NCBI GenBank assembly: GCA_021296025.1
Contig: JAGWBF010000084.1
Span: 1-7,430, forward strand
Direction of reading: 5' to 3'
DNA from: Dehalococcoidia bacterium
GTDB lineage: Bacteria; Chloroflexota; Dehalococcoidia; Lucifugimonadales; JAGWBF01
DNA length: 7,430 bases
Both the position numbers and the translations under genes were made by a program. The notes beneath the pieces are model-generated. The model was not told the origin of the DNA, did no database searches, and saw nothing but the letters and a program-made list of their open reading frames with translations. Below, piece by piece: positions 1 through 5,740 of this stretch (positions are counted from its first letter, which is position 1; each line of letters opens with the position of its first letter).

Positions 1-14
1 ATGCGGCTGTGTAG

Positions 15-242
15 AGCATAATCGTAGACGGCGGAGCCGCCACCCTGTACTTGGTCCAGCCGGTGAGAGGCGCCAGGTTTGCCCGGGAGAAAGCCCTGGG
101 ACCTGGAGTAAAGGTAGGCAACCACCAGATCCACATCAGGCTGGGGCAAGGCGACTCATGGAAGGAGACCCTGGTATCTGCCTTGAAGGCGCTTCTGGAG
201 TTTGCCAGACGCCTGGAGATGACCATGGCTGCCCGGTCGTAA
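15..242 (+). CDS. C-terminal tail of an unidentified gene, possibly transcription-repair coupling factor (Mfd); 5' part outside window
   Basis: This frame is open from the codon after a TAG at 12-14 to the TAA at 240-242. It reads like real protein rather than a shadow: a mixed alpha/beta start (IIVDGGAATLYLVQPVRG), then KALGPGVKVGNHQIHIRLG, then an amphipathic helix with KETLVSALKALLEFARRLE. Third codon positions are GC-rich, like the neighbouring genes. The pattern of a short strand hairpin (G..VKVG..QI.I), a Trp and a final helix is what I recall from the extreme C-terminus of bacterial Mfd, the helicase that removes stalled RNA polymerase and recruits UvrA. That is resemblance only. No good start codon with a ribosome binding site is visible, so this is most likely the end of a gene entering from the left. 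The TAG at 12-14 then implies a frameshift or sequence error just upstream. It is convergent with the hydrolase gene. Confidence 0.4.
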   Translation, partial: SIIVDGGAATLYLVQPVRGARFAREKALGPGVKVGNHQIHIRLGQGDSWKETLVSALKALLEFARRLEMTMAARS

Positions 243-248
243 CCGGGC
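231..248. terminator. GC-rich hairpin between convergent genes, possible bidirectional terminator
   Basis: GCCCGGT (231-237), loop CGTA, ACCGGGC (242-248) form a perfect 7-bp stem with a 4-base loop. It overlaps the TAA of the plus-strand gene (240-242) and lies 12 bases past the minus-strand stop at 261-263, the expected place for a shared terminator. Neither side has a T tract, so it would be a weak or atypical intrinsic terminator. Confidence 0.4.
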
Positions 249-260
249 GTAGAGGGGACG

Positions 261-989
261 CTAAAGCCCGTTGGCCAAAAGGCTGTCCAGCTCAGGCAGG
301 CTGGAGATGCGGGTGCAGTCGTCGATGTGTTCGTACCAGCCCTCCCGGTCGATCAACACCGGGGTTATCCCCACAGCTCTGGCTCCCAGGGCATCGGCTT
401 TGTACTGGTCTCCCACGTGGACAGCGTCGGCCGGATCTACCTGTGCCCGCTCCAGGGCCGCAAGGAAGACCCGGTTGTGGGGCTTCTCAGCCCCCGCCTC
501 GGCAGAGGTGATGGAAAAGTCCAGGTAGGGCGATAGCCCCAGCTGTTCGCACAGGACGGGCATATCTCTGCGCAGGTTGGAGATGAGTCCTGTCACCAGC
601 CCCCGGGTCTTCAACATCTCCAAGCCCGGAAGCACATCCTCGAACAACGCAAAGTCCTTGGGCACCTGGCTGGCCATTATCCATGCATCCTTGGCGAGAG
701 CGATGGATGCGTTGATGCCGGCGCCCCCGAGGATGATCTGCTCGTAAACTGCGAAGAAATCAGCCCGTTCCTGGTCGCTGCGCTCAGACAGGGAACGAAT
801 GGCGTTCTCTTCGCTCATGTACTCGTCGGCGCGGACGTAGCCCCTCCGAATGCCCTCCTTGGACACCTTGAGCCCGAGCTCGGCGCAGGCTGCCTGCTGG
901 ATCTCGTCCAGAGGAGGCCAGAACCTGACCAGGGTGTTGTAGAAATCGAAGAAAACCGCTTTGGGCTTCAACACCAGCCTGCCGGGCAT
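261..989 (-). CDS. HAD-superfamily hydrolase
   Basis: A 242-residue cytosolic hydrolase of the haloacid dehalogenase fold. Numbering from the ATG at 989, motif I is FFDFYNTL with nucleophile Asp15, motif II is ISN (Ser137), motif III is Lys169 in EKP, and motif IV is VGDQYKAD with Asp194 and Asp199. A helical cap lies between about residues 25 and 120. The length is normal for subclass I HADs. The second acidic residue of motif I, the acid/base of phosphatases, is Tyr17 (DFY), as in L-2-haloacid dehalogenases (DxYGT), so substrate and even reaction type are open. The open frame runs upstream to 1355, but that part overlaps proB and is not family-like. ATG 989 directly abuts a hairpin and lacks a Shine-Dalgarno, so GTG 974 or TTG 971, right before KPKAVFFD, are serious alternatives. 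The gene is divergent from proB. Confidence 0.85.
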   Translation of the reverse strand: MPGRLVLKPKAVFFDFYNTLVRFWPPLDEIQQAACAELGLKVSKEGIRRGYVRADEYMSEENAIRSLSERSDQERADFFAVYEQIILGGAGINASIALAKDAWIMASQVPKDFALFEDVLPGLEMLKTRGLVTGLISNLRRDMPVLCEQLGLSPYLDFSITSAEAGAEKPHNRVFLAALERAQVDPADAVHVGDQYKADALGARAVGITPVLIDREGWYEHIDDCTRISSLPELDSLLANGL

Positions 990-1005
990 CCGACCGGGGG
1001 GTCGG
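990..1005. other. Hairpin abutting the hydrolase start codon
   Basis: CCGACC (990-995), four G, GGTCGG (1000-1005) form a perfect 6-bp stem with a 4-base loop. In the minus-strand transcript it ends exactly one base before the ATG at 989. It would block ribosome loading there, which argues either for a downstream start (974 or 971) or for translational control. Confidence 0.45.
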
Positions 1006-1019
1006 AGAGTAATGCAGCT

Positions 1020-1035
1020 AGATGATCTCTCATCT
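1020..1035 (-). other. Leader hairpin with GNRA-type loop upstream of the hydrolase
   Basis: On the minus strand AGATGA, loop GAGA, TCATCT gives a perfect 6-bp stem closed by a GNRA tetraloop. It falls 7 or so bases downstream of the predicted transcription start (about 1042) of the hydrolase promoter. At this length it could be chance, and as DNA it is equally an inverted repeat for a regulator. Confidence 0.3.
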
Positions 1036-1048
1036 GAATGGGCAGCCA

Positions 1049-1077
1049 ATTCTAACACAACGTCGCATGAGTGTGAA
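1049..1077 (-). promoter_or_regulatory. Sigma70-like promoter for the hydrolase gene
   Basis: Reading the minus strand, TTCACA (1077-1072) and TAGAAT (1054-1049) are separated by exactly 17 bases. Each hexamer is one base from consensus (TTGACA, TATAAT). Predicted start about 1042, giving a leader of roughly 50 bases to the ATG at 989. Confidence 0.55.
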
Positions 1078-1090
1078 TCCGCCCCCATGC

Positions 1091-1099
1091 TGATATAAT
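1091..1099 (+). promoter_or_regulatory. Extended -10 promoter for proBA
   Basis: TGATATAAT matches the extended -10 consensus TGnTATAAT perfectly, with the hexamer at 1094-1099. No good -35 is present 16-18 bases upstream (TGTGAA at 1072-1077 is poor), which is common for extended -10 promoters. Predicted start about 1106, leaving a leader of about 38 bases to the proB ATG. It is back to back with the hydrolase promoter; the TGTGAA bases are shared with the -35 of that promoter on the other strand. Confidence 0.65.
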
Positions 1100-1112
1100 C
1101 TACGCAACCGTA

Positions 1113-1131
1113 GAGCCAACAGTCTTGGCTC
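1113..1131 (+). other. Inverted repeat/hairpin in the proB leader
   Basis: GAGCCAA (1113-1119), loop CAGTC, TTGGCTC (1125-1131) form a perfect 7-bp stem with a 5-base loop. It begins about 7 bases after the predicted transcription start and ends 12 bases before the ATG at 1144. It could be an operator for a dimeric repressor, or an RNA hairpin limiting translation; no Shine-Dalgarno is visible before the ATG. Confidence 0.5.
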
Positions 1132-1143
1132 CCATTACACTCA

Positions 1144-1848
1144 ATGCTTCCAACCGTGAACGACATCCAGAAAAGCTCCCCGGACCCCGCGTCTTCCACA
1201 TACAAACGGATCGTGGTCAAGGCCGGCACAGGGGTGTTAACCCGGGGCTCGGACCGCTTGGACGTGGAAGTGATGCGCTCCTTGGTGGACCAGATCGCCA
1301 AGCTCCACCAGGCAGGGGCAGAAGTTGTCTTGGTGTCGTCGGGGGCCGTTGCCACAGGGCGTCACATTTTGGGTGCCAAAGAGGAACGAAGGGATATCCC
1401 CTTCAGGCAGGTGCAGGCTGCCGTGGGCCAGAGCCGCCTCATGGGCATATATGAGGAGCTCTTCGACGAGCACAACATCATAGCCGCCCAGGCTTTGCTG
1501 ACCTGGAACGACCTTTCCCACCGGCAAAGCTACCTTAACGTTCGCAATGCTCTCACAGCCCTGCTGGAGCTGAGGGCGGTGCCCGTGCTCAACGAAAACG
1601 ATGTGGTGGCGGTGGATGAGATCGGGGAGGTGTTCGGAGACAACGATCGCCTGTCGGCCCTCGTGTCCAACCTGGTGGATGCTGACCTTGTGGTGGTTCT
1701 GACCCAGGTGGATGGGCTCTATACCGCCGACCCCCGAGAGCATCTAGACGCCGAGAAGCTGGAGCGGGTGGATAGGGTGGATAACGGAACCTGGACCCAA
1801 GGGCGCGGGGCGGGATGGGGACCAAGCTTCAGGCTGCCAGGACGGTGA
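1144..1848 (+). CDS. proB: Glutamate 5-kinase, amino-acid kinase domain (5' part of frameshifted proB)
   Basis: Glutamate 5-kinase phosphorylates L-glutamate with ATP to gamma-glutamyl phosphate, the first and usually proline-inhibited step of proline synthesis. The amino-acid kinase domain starts at about residue 21: RIVVKAGTGVLT, then VVLVSSGAVATGRHILG, NEND at residues 150-153 with the glutamate-binding segment, FGDND around 164-168, and LTQVDGLYTADPRE. All are family hallmarks. After DNGTWTQGRG (about 1806) the frame runs into unrelated residues and stops at 1846-1848. The family sequence continues in the overlapping frame at 1815. One missing base in the G-rich stretch 1801-1815 restores a protein of 379 residues, the normal ProB length. 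ATG 1144 has no clear ribosome binding site; GTG 1156 is an alternative. It is transcribed with proA from the promoter at 1091-1099. Confidence 0.9.
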   Translation: MLPTVNDIQKSSPDPASSTYKRIVVKAGTGVLTRGSDRLDVEVMRSLVDQIAKLHQAGAEVVLVSSGAVATGRHILGAKEERRDIPFRQVQAAVGQSRLMGIYEELFDEHNIIAAQALLTWNDLSHRQSYLNVRNALTALLELRAVPVLNENDVVAVDEIGEVFGDNDRLSALVSNLVDADLVVVLTQVDGLYTADPREHLDAEKLERVDRVDNGTWTQGRGAGWGPSFRLPGR

Positions 1849-2282
1849 CCTCCGCAGGGGCTGCTATGATCATCTGCAACGGACATGAAGAGGATGTGCT
1901 CCTGAAGGCGGTCAACGGGCAGAAGGTGGGCACCTTCTTTCCTCCCACCGGCTCCAAGATGGAGAGCCGGAAAAGGTGGATGCTGAGCGCCCCATCAGGG
2001 AATGGCTGCGTCGTTGTAGACCAAGGGGCCGTGGCGGCCCTGGGAAACGAGAACCGGAGCCTCCTGCCGGCCGGGGTCAAGGGAGTCCAAGGAAACTTCG
2101 AACGAGGGGACATCGTGGGCATAGTTGGTCCCCAGGGGGACAGGTTCGGATGCGGAATCGCCAACTACTCGTCCGTCGACACTGAACGTGTCAAAGGGGC
2201 GCGATCCGACCGGATCCAGAGCATACTGGGGTACCACTACGGGCAGGAGATCATCCACCGGAACAACCTGGTGCTGCTATGA
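1815..2282 (+). CDS. proB: Glutamate 5-kinase, kinase C-end plus PUA domain (3' part of frameshifted proB)
   Basis: This frame continues proB after the frameshift. MGTKLQAARTVTSAGAAMIICNG is the family segment (GGM.TKLQAA...AG....I..G) that closes the kinase fold and contacts the nucleotide. From about residue 45 onward a PUA domain follows (GTFFPP..., GCVVVDQGAVAAL, SLLPAGVKGVQGNFERGDIVGI), the C-terminal RNA-binding-like domain found in most bacterial ProB. It is unlikely to be an independent gene: ATG 1815 sits in the middle of the conserved glycine loop and has no proper Shine-Dalgarno. If the frameshift is real, the kinase would lack this part and proline synthesis would probably fail; an assembly or sequencing error is the simpler reading. 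It ends with TGA at 2280-2282, seven bases before proA. Confidence 0.85.
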   Translation: MGTKLQAARTVTSAGAAMIICNGHEEDVLLKAVNGQKVGTFFPPTGSKMESRKRWMLSAPSGNGCVVVDQGAVAALGNENRSLLPAGVKGVQGNFERGDIVGIVGPQGDRFGCGIANYSSVDTERVKGARSDRIQSILGYHYGQEIIHRNNLVLL

Positions 2283-2289
2283 GGATGTC

Positions 2290-3564
2290 ATGACAACTAC
2301 CGTGGATATTCTGGCGGAAAAGGGCGAAGCCGTACGACGGGCCTCCCGCAAACTGGCCTCTCTTTCAGCCGATACCAAGAACCGCGCGCTGTCCGGGATT
2401 GCCGGGAACCTCATCGCCCAGCGGGAGAACATCCTGGAAGCCAACGCAAGAGACATTGAGGCCGGAAGGTCCAGCGGCCTGAGTGAAGCCTTGCTGGACC
2501 GGCTGCTCCTGGACACCGCCCGCCTGGAAGGGCTGGCGCGGGATGTGGAGAAGGTGGCGGCCCTGCCGGACCCGGTGGGCGAAGTAATTGATATGCAGGT
2601 GCTGCCCAATGGCCTTTCAGCAGGCCGGGTGCGGGTGCCCCTGGGCGTCATTGGGGCCATCTATGAGAGCCGGCCCAACGTCAGCATCGACATCTCCGCG
2701 CTGTGCCTTAAGTCCGGCAACGGCTGCATCCTTCGCGGCGGCAAGGAGTCCATCAACTCCAACCGGGCGCTAACGGAGCTTGTCAGGAGCTCCATTGGAG
2801 AAGCGGGGGTACCCGAAGATGCAGTGCAGTTCATAGACAGTACCGACCGGGCACTCGTTGAGGGTATGCTGAAACTCAAGCAGTACATCGACCTCATGAT
2901 CCCCCGGGGAGGCGCTGACTTCGTCCGCTACGTGGGCGAAGAGGCAGCCATGCCGGTGGTCACCGGGGGCGTTGGAGTGTGCCACACCTACGTGGACAGG
3001 TCGGCAGACCTGGAGATGGCGGTGAACATCGCATTCAACGCCAAGACCCAGAGGCCCTCGGTCTGCAACGCCCTGGATACCCTGCTTGTGCACTCCGGGG
3101 TGGCCGCCACCCACCTGCCAGCCATCGCCCACCGGTGGAGCCGGGCGGGAGTGGAGATGCGCTGCGACAGCCGGGCCCTTAGCATACTGGGCCCGACCCA
3201 GGGCAGCGCCGTAGTGCCCGCAGGCGAGGGCGACTGGGGGCAGGAGTACCTCGACCTCATAGCTTCAGTCAAGGTTGTGGACTCCCTGGATGAAGCCCTT
3301 GAGCATATAGAAAAGTACGGGTCAGGTCACTCGGAAGCTATAGTAACGGGGGACTACACTTCAGCATCCCGGTTCATGAAAGAGGTGGATGCGGCGGCGG
3401 TGCTGGTCAATGCCAGCACACGTTTTGTCGATGGAGGCCAGTTTGGGCTGGGATCAGAGGTCGGCATAAGCACCCAGAAATTCCATGCCCGGGGACCCTT
3501 GGGACTGCGGGAGCTTACCTCCTACAAGTGGATAGTCCAGGGCAACGGTCAAGTTCTGGGCTAG
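2290..3564 (+). CDS. proA: Glutamate-5-semialdehyde dehydrogenase (gamma-glutamyl phosphate reductase)
   Basis: A full-length 424-residue cytosolic enzyme that reduces gamma-glutamyl phosphate with NADPH to glutamate-5-semialdehyde, the second step of proline synthesis. It belongs to the aldehyde dehydrogenase superfamily. Visible family segments are VPLGVIGAIYESRPNVSIDISALCLKSGN compressed around the cofactor site, RGGKESINSN, DLMIPRGGADFV, and the catalytic cysteine Cys259 in QRPSVCNALDTLLVH. The C-terminal end has the typical ASTRFVDGGQFGLGSEVGIST and RGPLGLRELTSYKW. Upstream in-frame codons are open to 2125 but overlap proB in another frame. ATG 2290 is chosen because GAGG at 2281-2284, overlapping the proB stop, sits 5 bases before it, giving tight translational coupling to proB. 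Confidence 0.97.
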   Translation: MTTTVDILAEKGEAVRRASRKLASLSADTKNRALSGIAGNLIAQRENILEANARDIEAGRSSGLSEALLDRLLLDTARLEGLARDVEKVAALPDPVGEVIDMQVLPNGLSAGRVRVPLGVIGAIYESRPNVSIDISALCLKSGNGCILRGGKESINSNRALTELVRSSIGEAGVPEDAVQFIDSTDRALVEGMLKLKQYIDLMIPRGGADFVRYVGEEAAMPVVTGGVGVCHTYVDRSADLEMAVNIAFNAKTQRPSVCNALDTLLVHSGVAATHLPAIAHRWSRAGVEMRCDSRALSILGPTQGSAVVPAGEGDWGQEYLDLIASVKVVDSLDEALEHIEKYGSGHSEAIVTGDYTSASRFMKEVDAAAVLVNASTRFVDGGQFGLGSEVGISTQKFHARGPLGLRELTSYKWIVQGNGQVLG

Positions 3565-3598
3565 TCAACAGCATCCCCCAACCGGAGGCGAAGGTACG

Positions 3599-3916
3599 AT
3601 GGGCGATTTCTACTTTGAGCGGGACTGTCGGACTCCCTATTCCGAATGCTACACCATCCTGGAGGATGAACAGCCAGTGGGCCGGGTGGATATTCACTTC
3701 ACACCCACGGTGGTTCACTCGACGTTGTGCGTGGTGGAGAGCGTCACCCAGGAGGGCATCCAGGAGCTGATCGAAGCCATAGACGATGAGCTGGTCGATT
3801 CCATCGGGGTGTCCAGGGAAGAGTTCATCGTCCACATCTTCCAGGGCAGGGAGGCCGGTGTGTACAGCGACACCGGCTTTGGCGGAAACGGCACAGGCGC
3901 TGAGCCAGTGCAGTAG
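3599..3916 (+). CDS. Small conserved-type hypothetical protein
   Basis: A 105-residue, acidic, soluble protein with no signal peptide or membrane segment. I do not recognise a named family. It has the look of a compact alpha/beta domain: an N-terminal strand pair (YTILEDEQPVGRVDIHFTP), a strand with STLCVVES, a helix rich in Glu/Asp (EGIQELIEAIDDELVDSI), and a final conserved-looking strand EEFIVHIFQGREAGVYSD, followed by a Gly-rich tail. I recall similar small proteins in Chloroflexota genomes, without function. The ATG at 3599 follows GGAGG (3584-3588) by 10 bases. It lies 34 bases after proA with no terminator between, so it is probably the last gene of the proBA transcript. Its codon use matches proBA, not the cassette to the right. 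Confidence 0.75.
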   Translation: MGDFYFERDCRTPYSECYTILEDEQPVGRVDIHFTPTVVHSTLCVVESVTQEGIQELIEAIDDELVDSIGVSREEFIVHIFQGREAGVYSDTGFGGNGTGAEPVQ

Positions 3917-4019
3917 AGAGAAGTCAGGCGCGGGTCGTTATTCCAAAAGGCATAGGATTCTACGCCTTACTTAATCGGCTAGAGGGCTCCTCAGACGCAG
4001 AGGTTGTTCGACTTCTCTC
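3916..4019. repeat. 10-bp inverted repeat flanking the start of the accessory cassette
   Basis: GAGAGAAGTC (3916-3925) and its exact reverse complement GACTTCTCTC (4010-4019) are 84 bases apart. The left arm begins on the last base of the stop codon of the small hypothetical gene, exactly where base composition changes. It might be a remnant of an insertion boundary or a distal stem; a chance match is possible. Confidence 0.3.
3947..3968 (+). terminator. Imperfect stem-loop after the proBA operon
   Basis: AAGGC-A-TAG, loop GATT, CTA-C-GCCTT: eight base pairs with one A/C mismatch. It sits 30 bases after the stop of the last proBA-side gene. It lacks a T tract (ACTTAA follows), so it is a weak terminator candidate. 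Confidence 0.25.
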
Positions 4020-4075
4020 CATAAACCTTGGTGGCGCGGTATAGTGTAGCACCGTTGGTTACCTTCGAAGATATG

Positions 4076-4083
4076 GGAGGTGA
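4076..4083 (+). promoter_or_regulatory. Strong ribosome binding site that sets the nurA start
   Basis: GGAGGTGA is an ideal Shine-Dalgarno. The GTG inside it (4080) cannot use it; GTG 4092 lies 8 bases downstream (optimal) and ATG 4098 lies 14 bases downstream. GTG 4092 is therefore preferred. Confidence 0.65.
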
Positions 4084-4091
4084 AATTCCTA

Positions 4092-5180
4092 GTGGCTATG
4101 ACTGCATCCGGCGGGGAGTTCCCATATTTTGCACACGCCCTGAGTGGGCGCCAGGACATTACTAACTCCTATGAGGTCTTGGGAGACTTGCCAGAGAGGG
4201 TAGGTGTCTCCACCCAAAGCGAGGACCTATTCATTGCCAACATACGACGTATCATCGACAACGACGCCGGGGGGACTTCGGACATAGCGACTATCGCCGC
4301 AACAGCCACCAAAGGGGCTGAGGACCTATATCACTCGAACCTCATTGCAGCCGTTGACGGCACCGATGCTATCTCCACTATGCAATTCGTGACGGACACG
4401 ATATATGCGGTGGGCGTAGTTTTGGTCACTCCCCAAACACACATGAATCCGAGAGCGCACGTGACCCGAACTCAGGCTAACCATGTCACTCCGACCACCC
4501 AGCCACCAGCCGGTGGTTGGGAGGAGGCCGTAGCACAATGGGCTGAATACCTCAGGGCGGCTCGTGAGCAGGAGCATTCTTGGACCAACACTTTCCGGGA
4601 ATATCACGTGCGGGATATGGCGTTGGAGTGGTTGGGCGAAGCCGAGGATCACGTTGCCCTTATCGACGGCCCTATAGCGACCCAAAACATGCTTACTCAA
4701 GACTCGGCTAGGGACCTGTTGCAGCAGATTCTGAACACCGCCCGAGCAATTGGATTTATCAAGGAGCTATCGGCTAATCCCCTACTCAGCGCCATAGGCT
4801 ATGCTCTTGAGCCCGGCGAGGCTTTTGTGTTGACCAGCTGGTCCAGTATTCTCTCGGACCGGTTTCGAGCGCGACAGGGCCACATCAGTGGTTGGGTGGA
4901 AAACTATGCCAATCAACTGGTCCGCGTCATCTACCGAGTTGGTCATCGAGCTTTTGGCATGGAGACCAACGCTGCCAACATTCCCTTGGGCCTGGCGATT
5001 CTCCAGCATGACAATCAAGGTCCTCGCGACCATGATATTCCAATGCTGCTCCAAATCGCGGATCAAGCGGCCCGCACTAAGTTCAAGGGAGACAGGGCGC
5101 GTGATGAAGTCATCGCCCGCTATTCGAGACATAACCCGAGTCGACTTCTGAGCCTTACGAATGAACGGAGCCTAAGATAA
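4092..5180 (+). CDS. nurA: NurA-domain nuclease
   Basis: A 362-residue protein (from GTG 4092) that fits the NurA 5'-3' nuclease family, partner of HerA in DNA end processing and in some phage-defence loci. Visible marks, in family order: NLIAAVDGTDAIS with Asp89, matching the first metal-binding motif (VDGS/T); ALIDGPIAT with Asp192, matching the second (rDGsL); AIGFIKELSANPLLSAIG with Lys224, matching the conserved GvvK segment; and NIPLGLAILQHDN near the C-end, where NurA has its P..L..A segment. The insert before the second Asp (about residues 130-185) is helical and charged. No signal peptide or membrane segment. The stop overlaps the start of the downstream herA barrel gene (TAATG), so the two are translationally coupled. 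GC is clearly lower than in proBA. The assignment is by motif reading; overall similarity would be low and needs profile confirmation. Confidence 0.8.
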   Translation: MAMTASGGEFPYFAHALSGRQDITNSYEVLGDLPERVGVSTQSEDLFIANIRRIIDNDAGGTSDIATIAATATKGAEDLYHSNLIAAVDGTDAISTMQFVTDTIYAVGVVLVTPQTHMNPRAHVTRTQANHVTPTTQPPAGGWEEAVAQWAEYLRAAREQEHSWTNTFREYHVRDMALEWLGEAEDHVALIDGPIATQNMLTQDSARDLLQQILNTARAIGFIKELSANPLLSAIGYALEPGEAFVLTSWSSILSDRFRARQGHISGWVENYANQLVRVIYRVGHRAFGMETNAANIPLGLAILQHDNQGPRDHDIPMLLQIADQAARTKFKGDRARDEVIARYSRHNPSRLLSLTNERSLR

Positions 5181-5704
5181 TGACCTCTCAACCACAACCA
5201 GCAGGGAGTGGCCAGTCAGCCCAGGACCCATCAACAACCACGTCTACTGTCCCCAGCAGTGCCTCATCTACGCCCACTACCGTAAGGCTAGTGCAGATTG
5301 CTGATGATCACGGAACCGACACTGCTATTGTCCGACTTATTGCCACCGGGGAGACTGAGCTGATCCCTCTGTTCACGTACCTGATTGCTGAGGCAACTCC
5401 CAACCCGTTCTTCCTTCAGATAGTAACTGCCAATCGCAACCTGAGTCGGTTCTCCCCTCAACCCTTCGATACGATCTCTTTGAGTCAGATGCTCGCTCTG
5501 ATAGAAGATAGAGGCTACTCGGCGGACGCCATCGTTTCGAACATCAGCTACTACGACGCTGAGGTCGAGGCCATCATTGACCCGACTAGAGACGAAGCGT
5601 CTACAGCCTACATTCGGCCTACTACCGGAACGGTACATCGTTTGGCCCAGACAAACGAGATCGTAAACTACCTTGAGCTTCCATCTTCTGTCGGTGTCGA
5701 CTGA
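5180..5704 (+). CDS. herA: HerA N-terminal barrel fragment (split herA, 5' piece)
   Basis: This 174-residue product starts at ATG 5180 with GGAG at 5167-5170 nine bases upstream, and overlaps the nurA stop by one base. The first 35 residues are Ser/Thr/Pro/Gln-rich and probably disordered. From about residue 36 comes a beta-rich domain (VRLVQIADDHGTDTAIVRL, PFFLQIVTAN, IVSNISYYDAEVEAIID, LPSSVGVD) of the size and position of the HAS barrel that precedes the P-loop in HerA. The barrel binds partner proteins such as NurA and organises the hexamer. It ends at TGA 5702-5704. The ATPase core continues in the same reading frame, with 12 intervening codons that also read as HerA, so this is most likely the N-terminal third of one 574-residue protein. 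The barrel call rests on position and context more than on motifs. Confidence 0.65.
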   Translation: MTSQPQPAGSGQSAQDPSTTTSTVPSSASSTPTTVRLVQIADDHGTDTAIVRLIATGETELIPLFTYLIAEATPNPFFLQIVTANRNLSRFSPQPFDTISLSQMLALIEDRGYSADAIVSNISYYDAEVEAIIDPTRDEASTAYIRPTTGTVHRLAQTNEIVNYLELPSSVGVD

Positions 5705-5740
5705 AGAATCGGAACCCTGGCCCGGAGCGGAGAAGTCGTA

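Larger units (their letters stand above)
3917..4091. other. Intergenic boundary region between housekeeping genes and nurA-herA cassette
   Basis: No gene is seen here. It contains a stem-loop at 3947-3968 and one TATAGT at 4040-4045 that could be a -10 for the cassette, but no -35 at proper spacing. No integrase, tRNA end or direct repeat was recognised. Confidence 0.4.

Noticed and set aside
1..226. Open minus-strand frame running off the left edge
   Set aside because: Its residues (many W, P, S and R) look like an antisense shadow of the better plus-strand frame 15-242.
990..1355. N-terminal extension of the hydrolase frame up to 1355
   Set aside because: It overlaps proB antisense, crosses both promoters, and has no HAD-like content.
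1801..1818. Programmed -1 frameshifting in proB
   Set aside because: No X XXY YYZ slippery heptamer lies in the right frame and ProB is not known to use recoding.
2125..2289. Upstream extension of proA
   Set aside because: It overlaps the PUA domain of ProB in another frame; the Shine-Dalgarno at 2281-2284 supports ATG 2290.
3985..4022. TTCGAC within a hairpin, recalling a tRNA or tmRNA T-arm and therefore an attachment site
   Set aside because: The stem and 7-base T-loop cannot be formed in register and no anticodon arm or acceptor stem is found.
4040..4045. TATAGT as a firm promoter for the nurA operon
   Set aside because: No acceptable -35 lies at 16-18 bases; kept only as a remark on the intergenic region.
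4060..4100. Short rRNA-like string (GGAGGTGAAATTCCT) recalling the small-subunit rRNA GGTGAAAT region
   Set aside because: Only about a dozen bases match and the flanks do not resemble rRNA; it is better explained as the nurA Shine-Dalgarno.
5702..5740. Selenocysteine or genetic-code reassignment of TGA
   Set aside because: No convincing SECIS-like hairpin follows the TGA, and proB in the same window ends normally with TGA, so a recoded TGA is unlikely.
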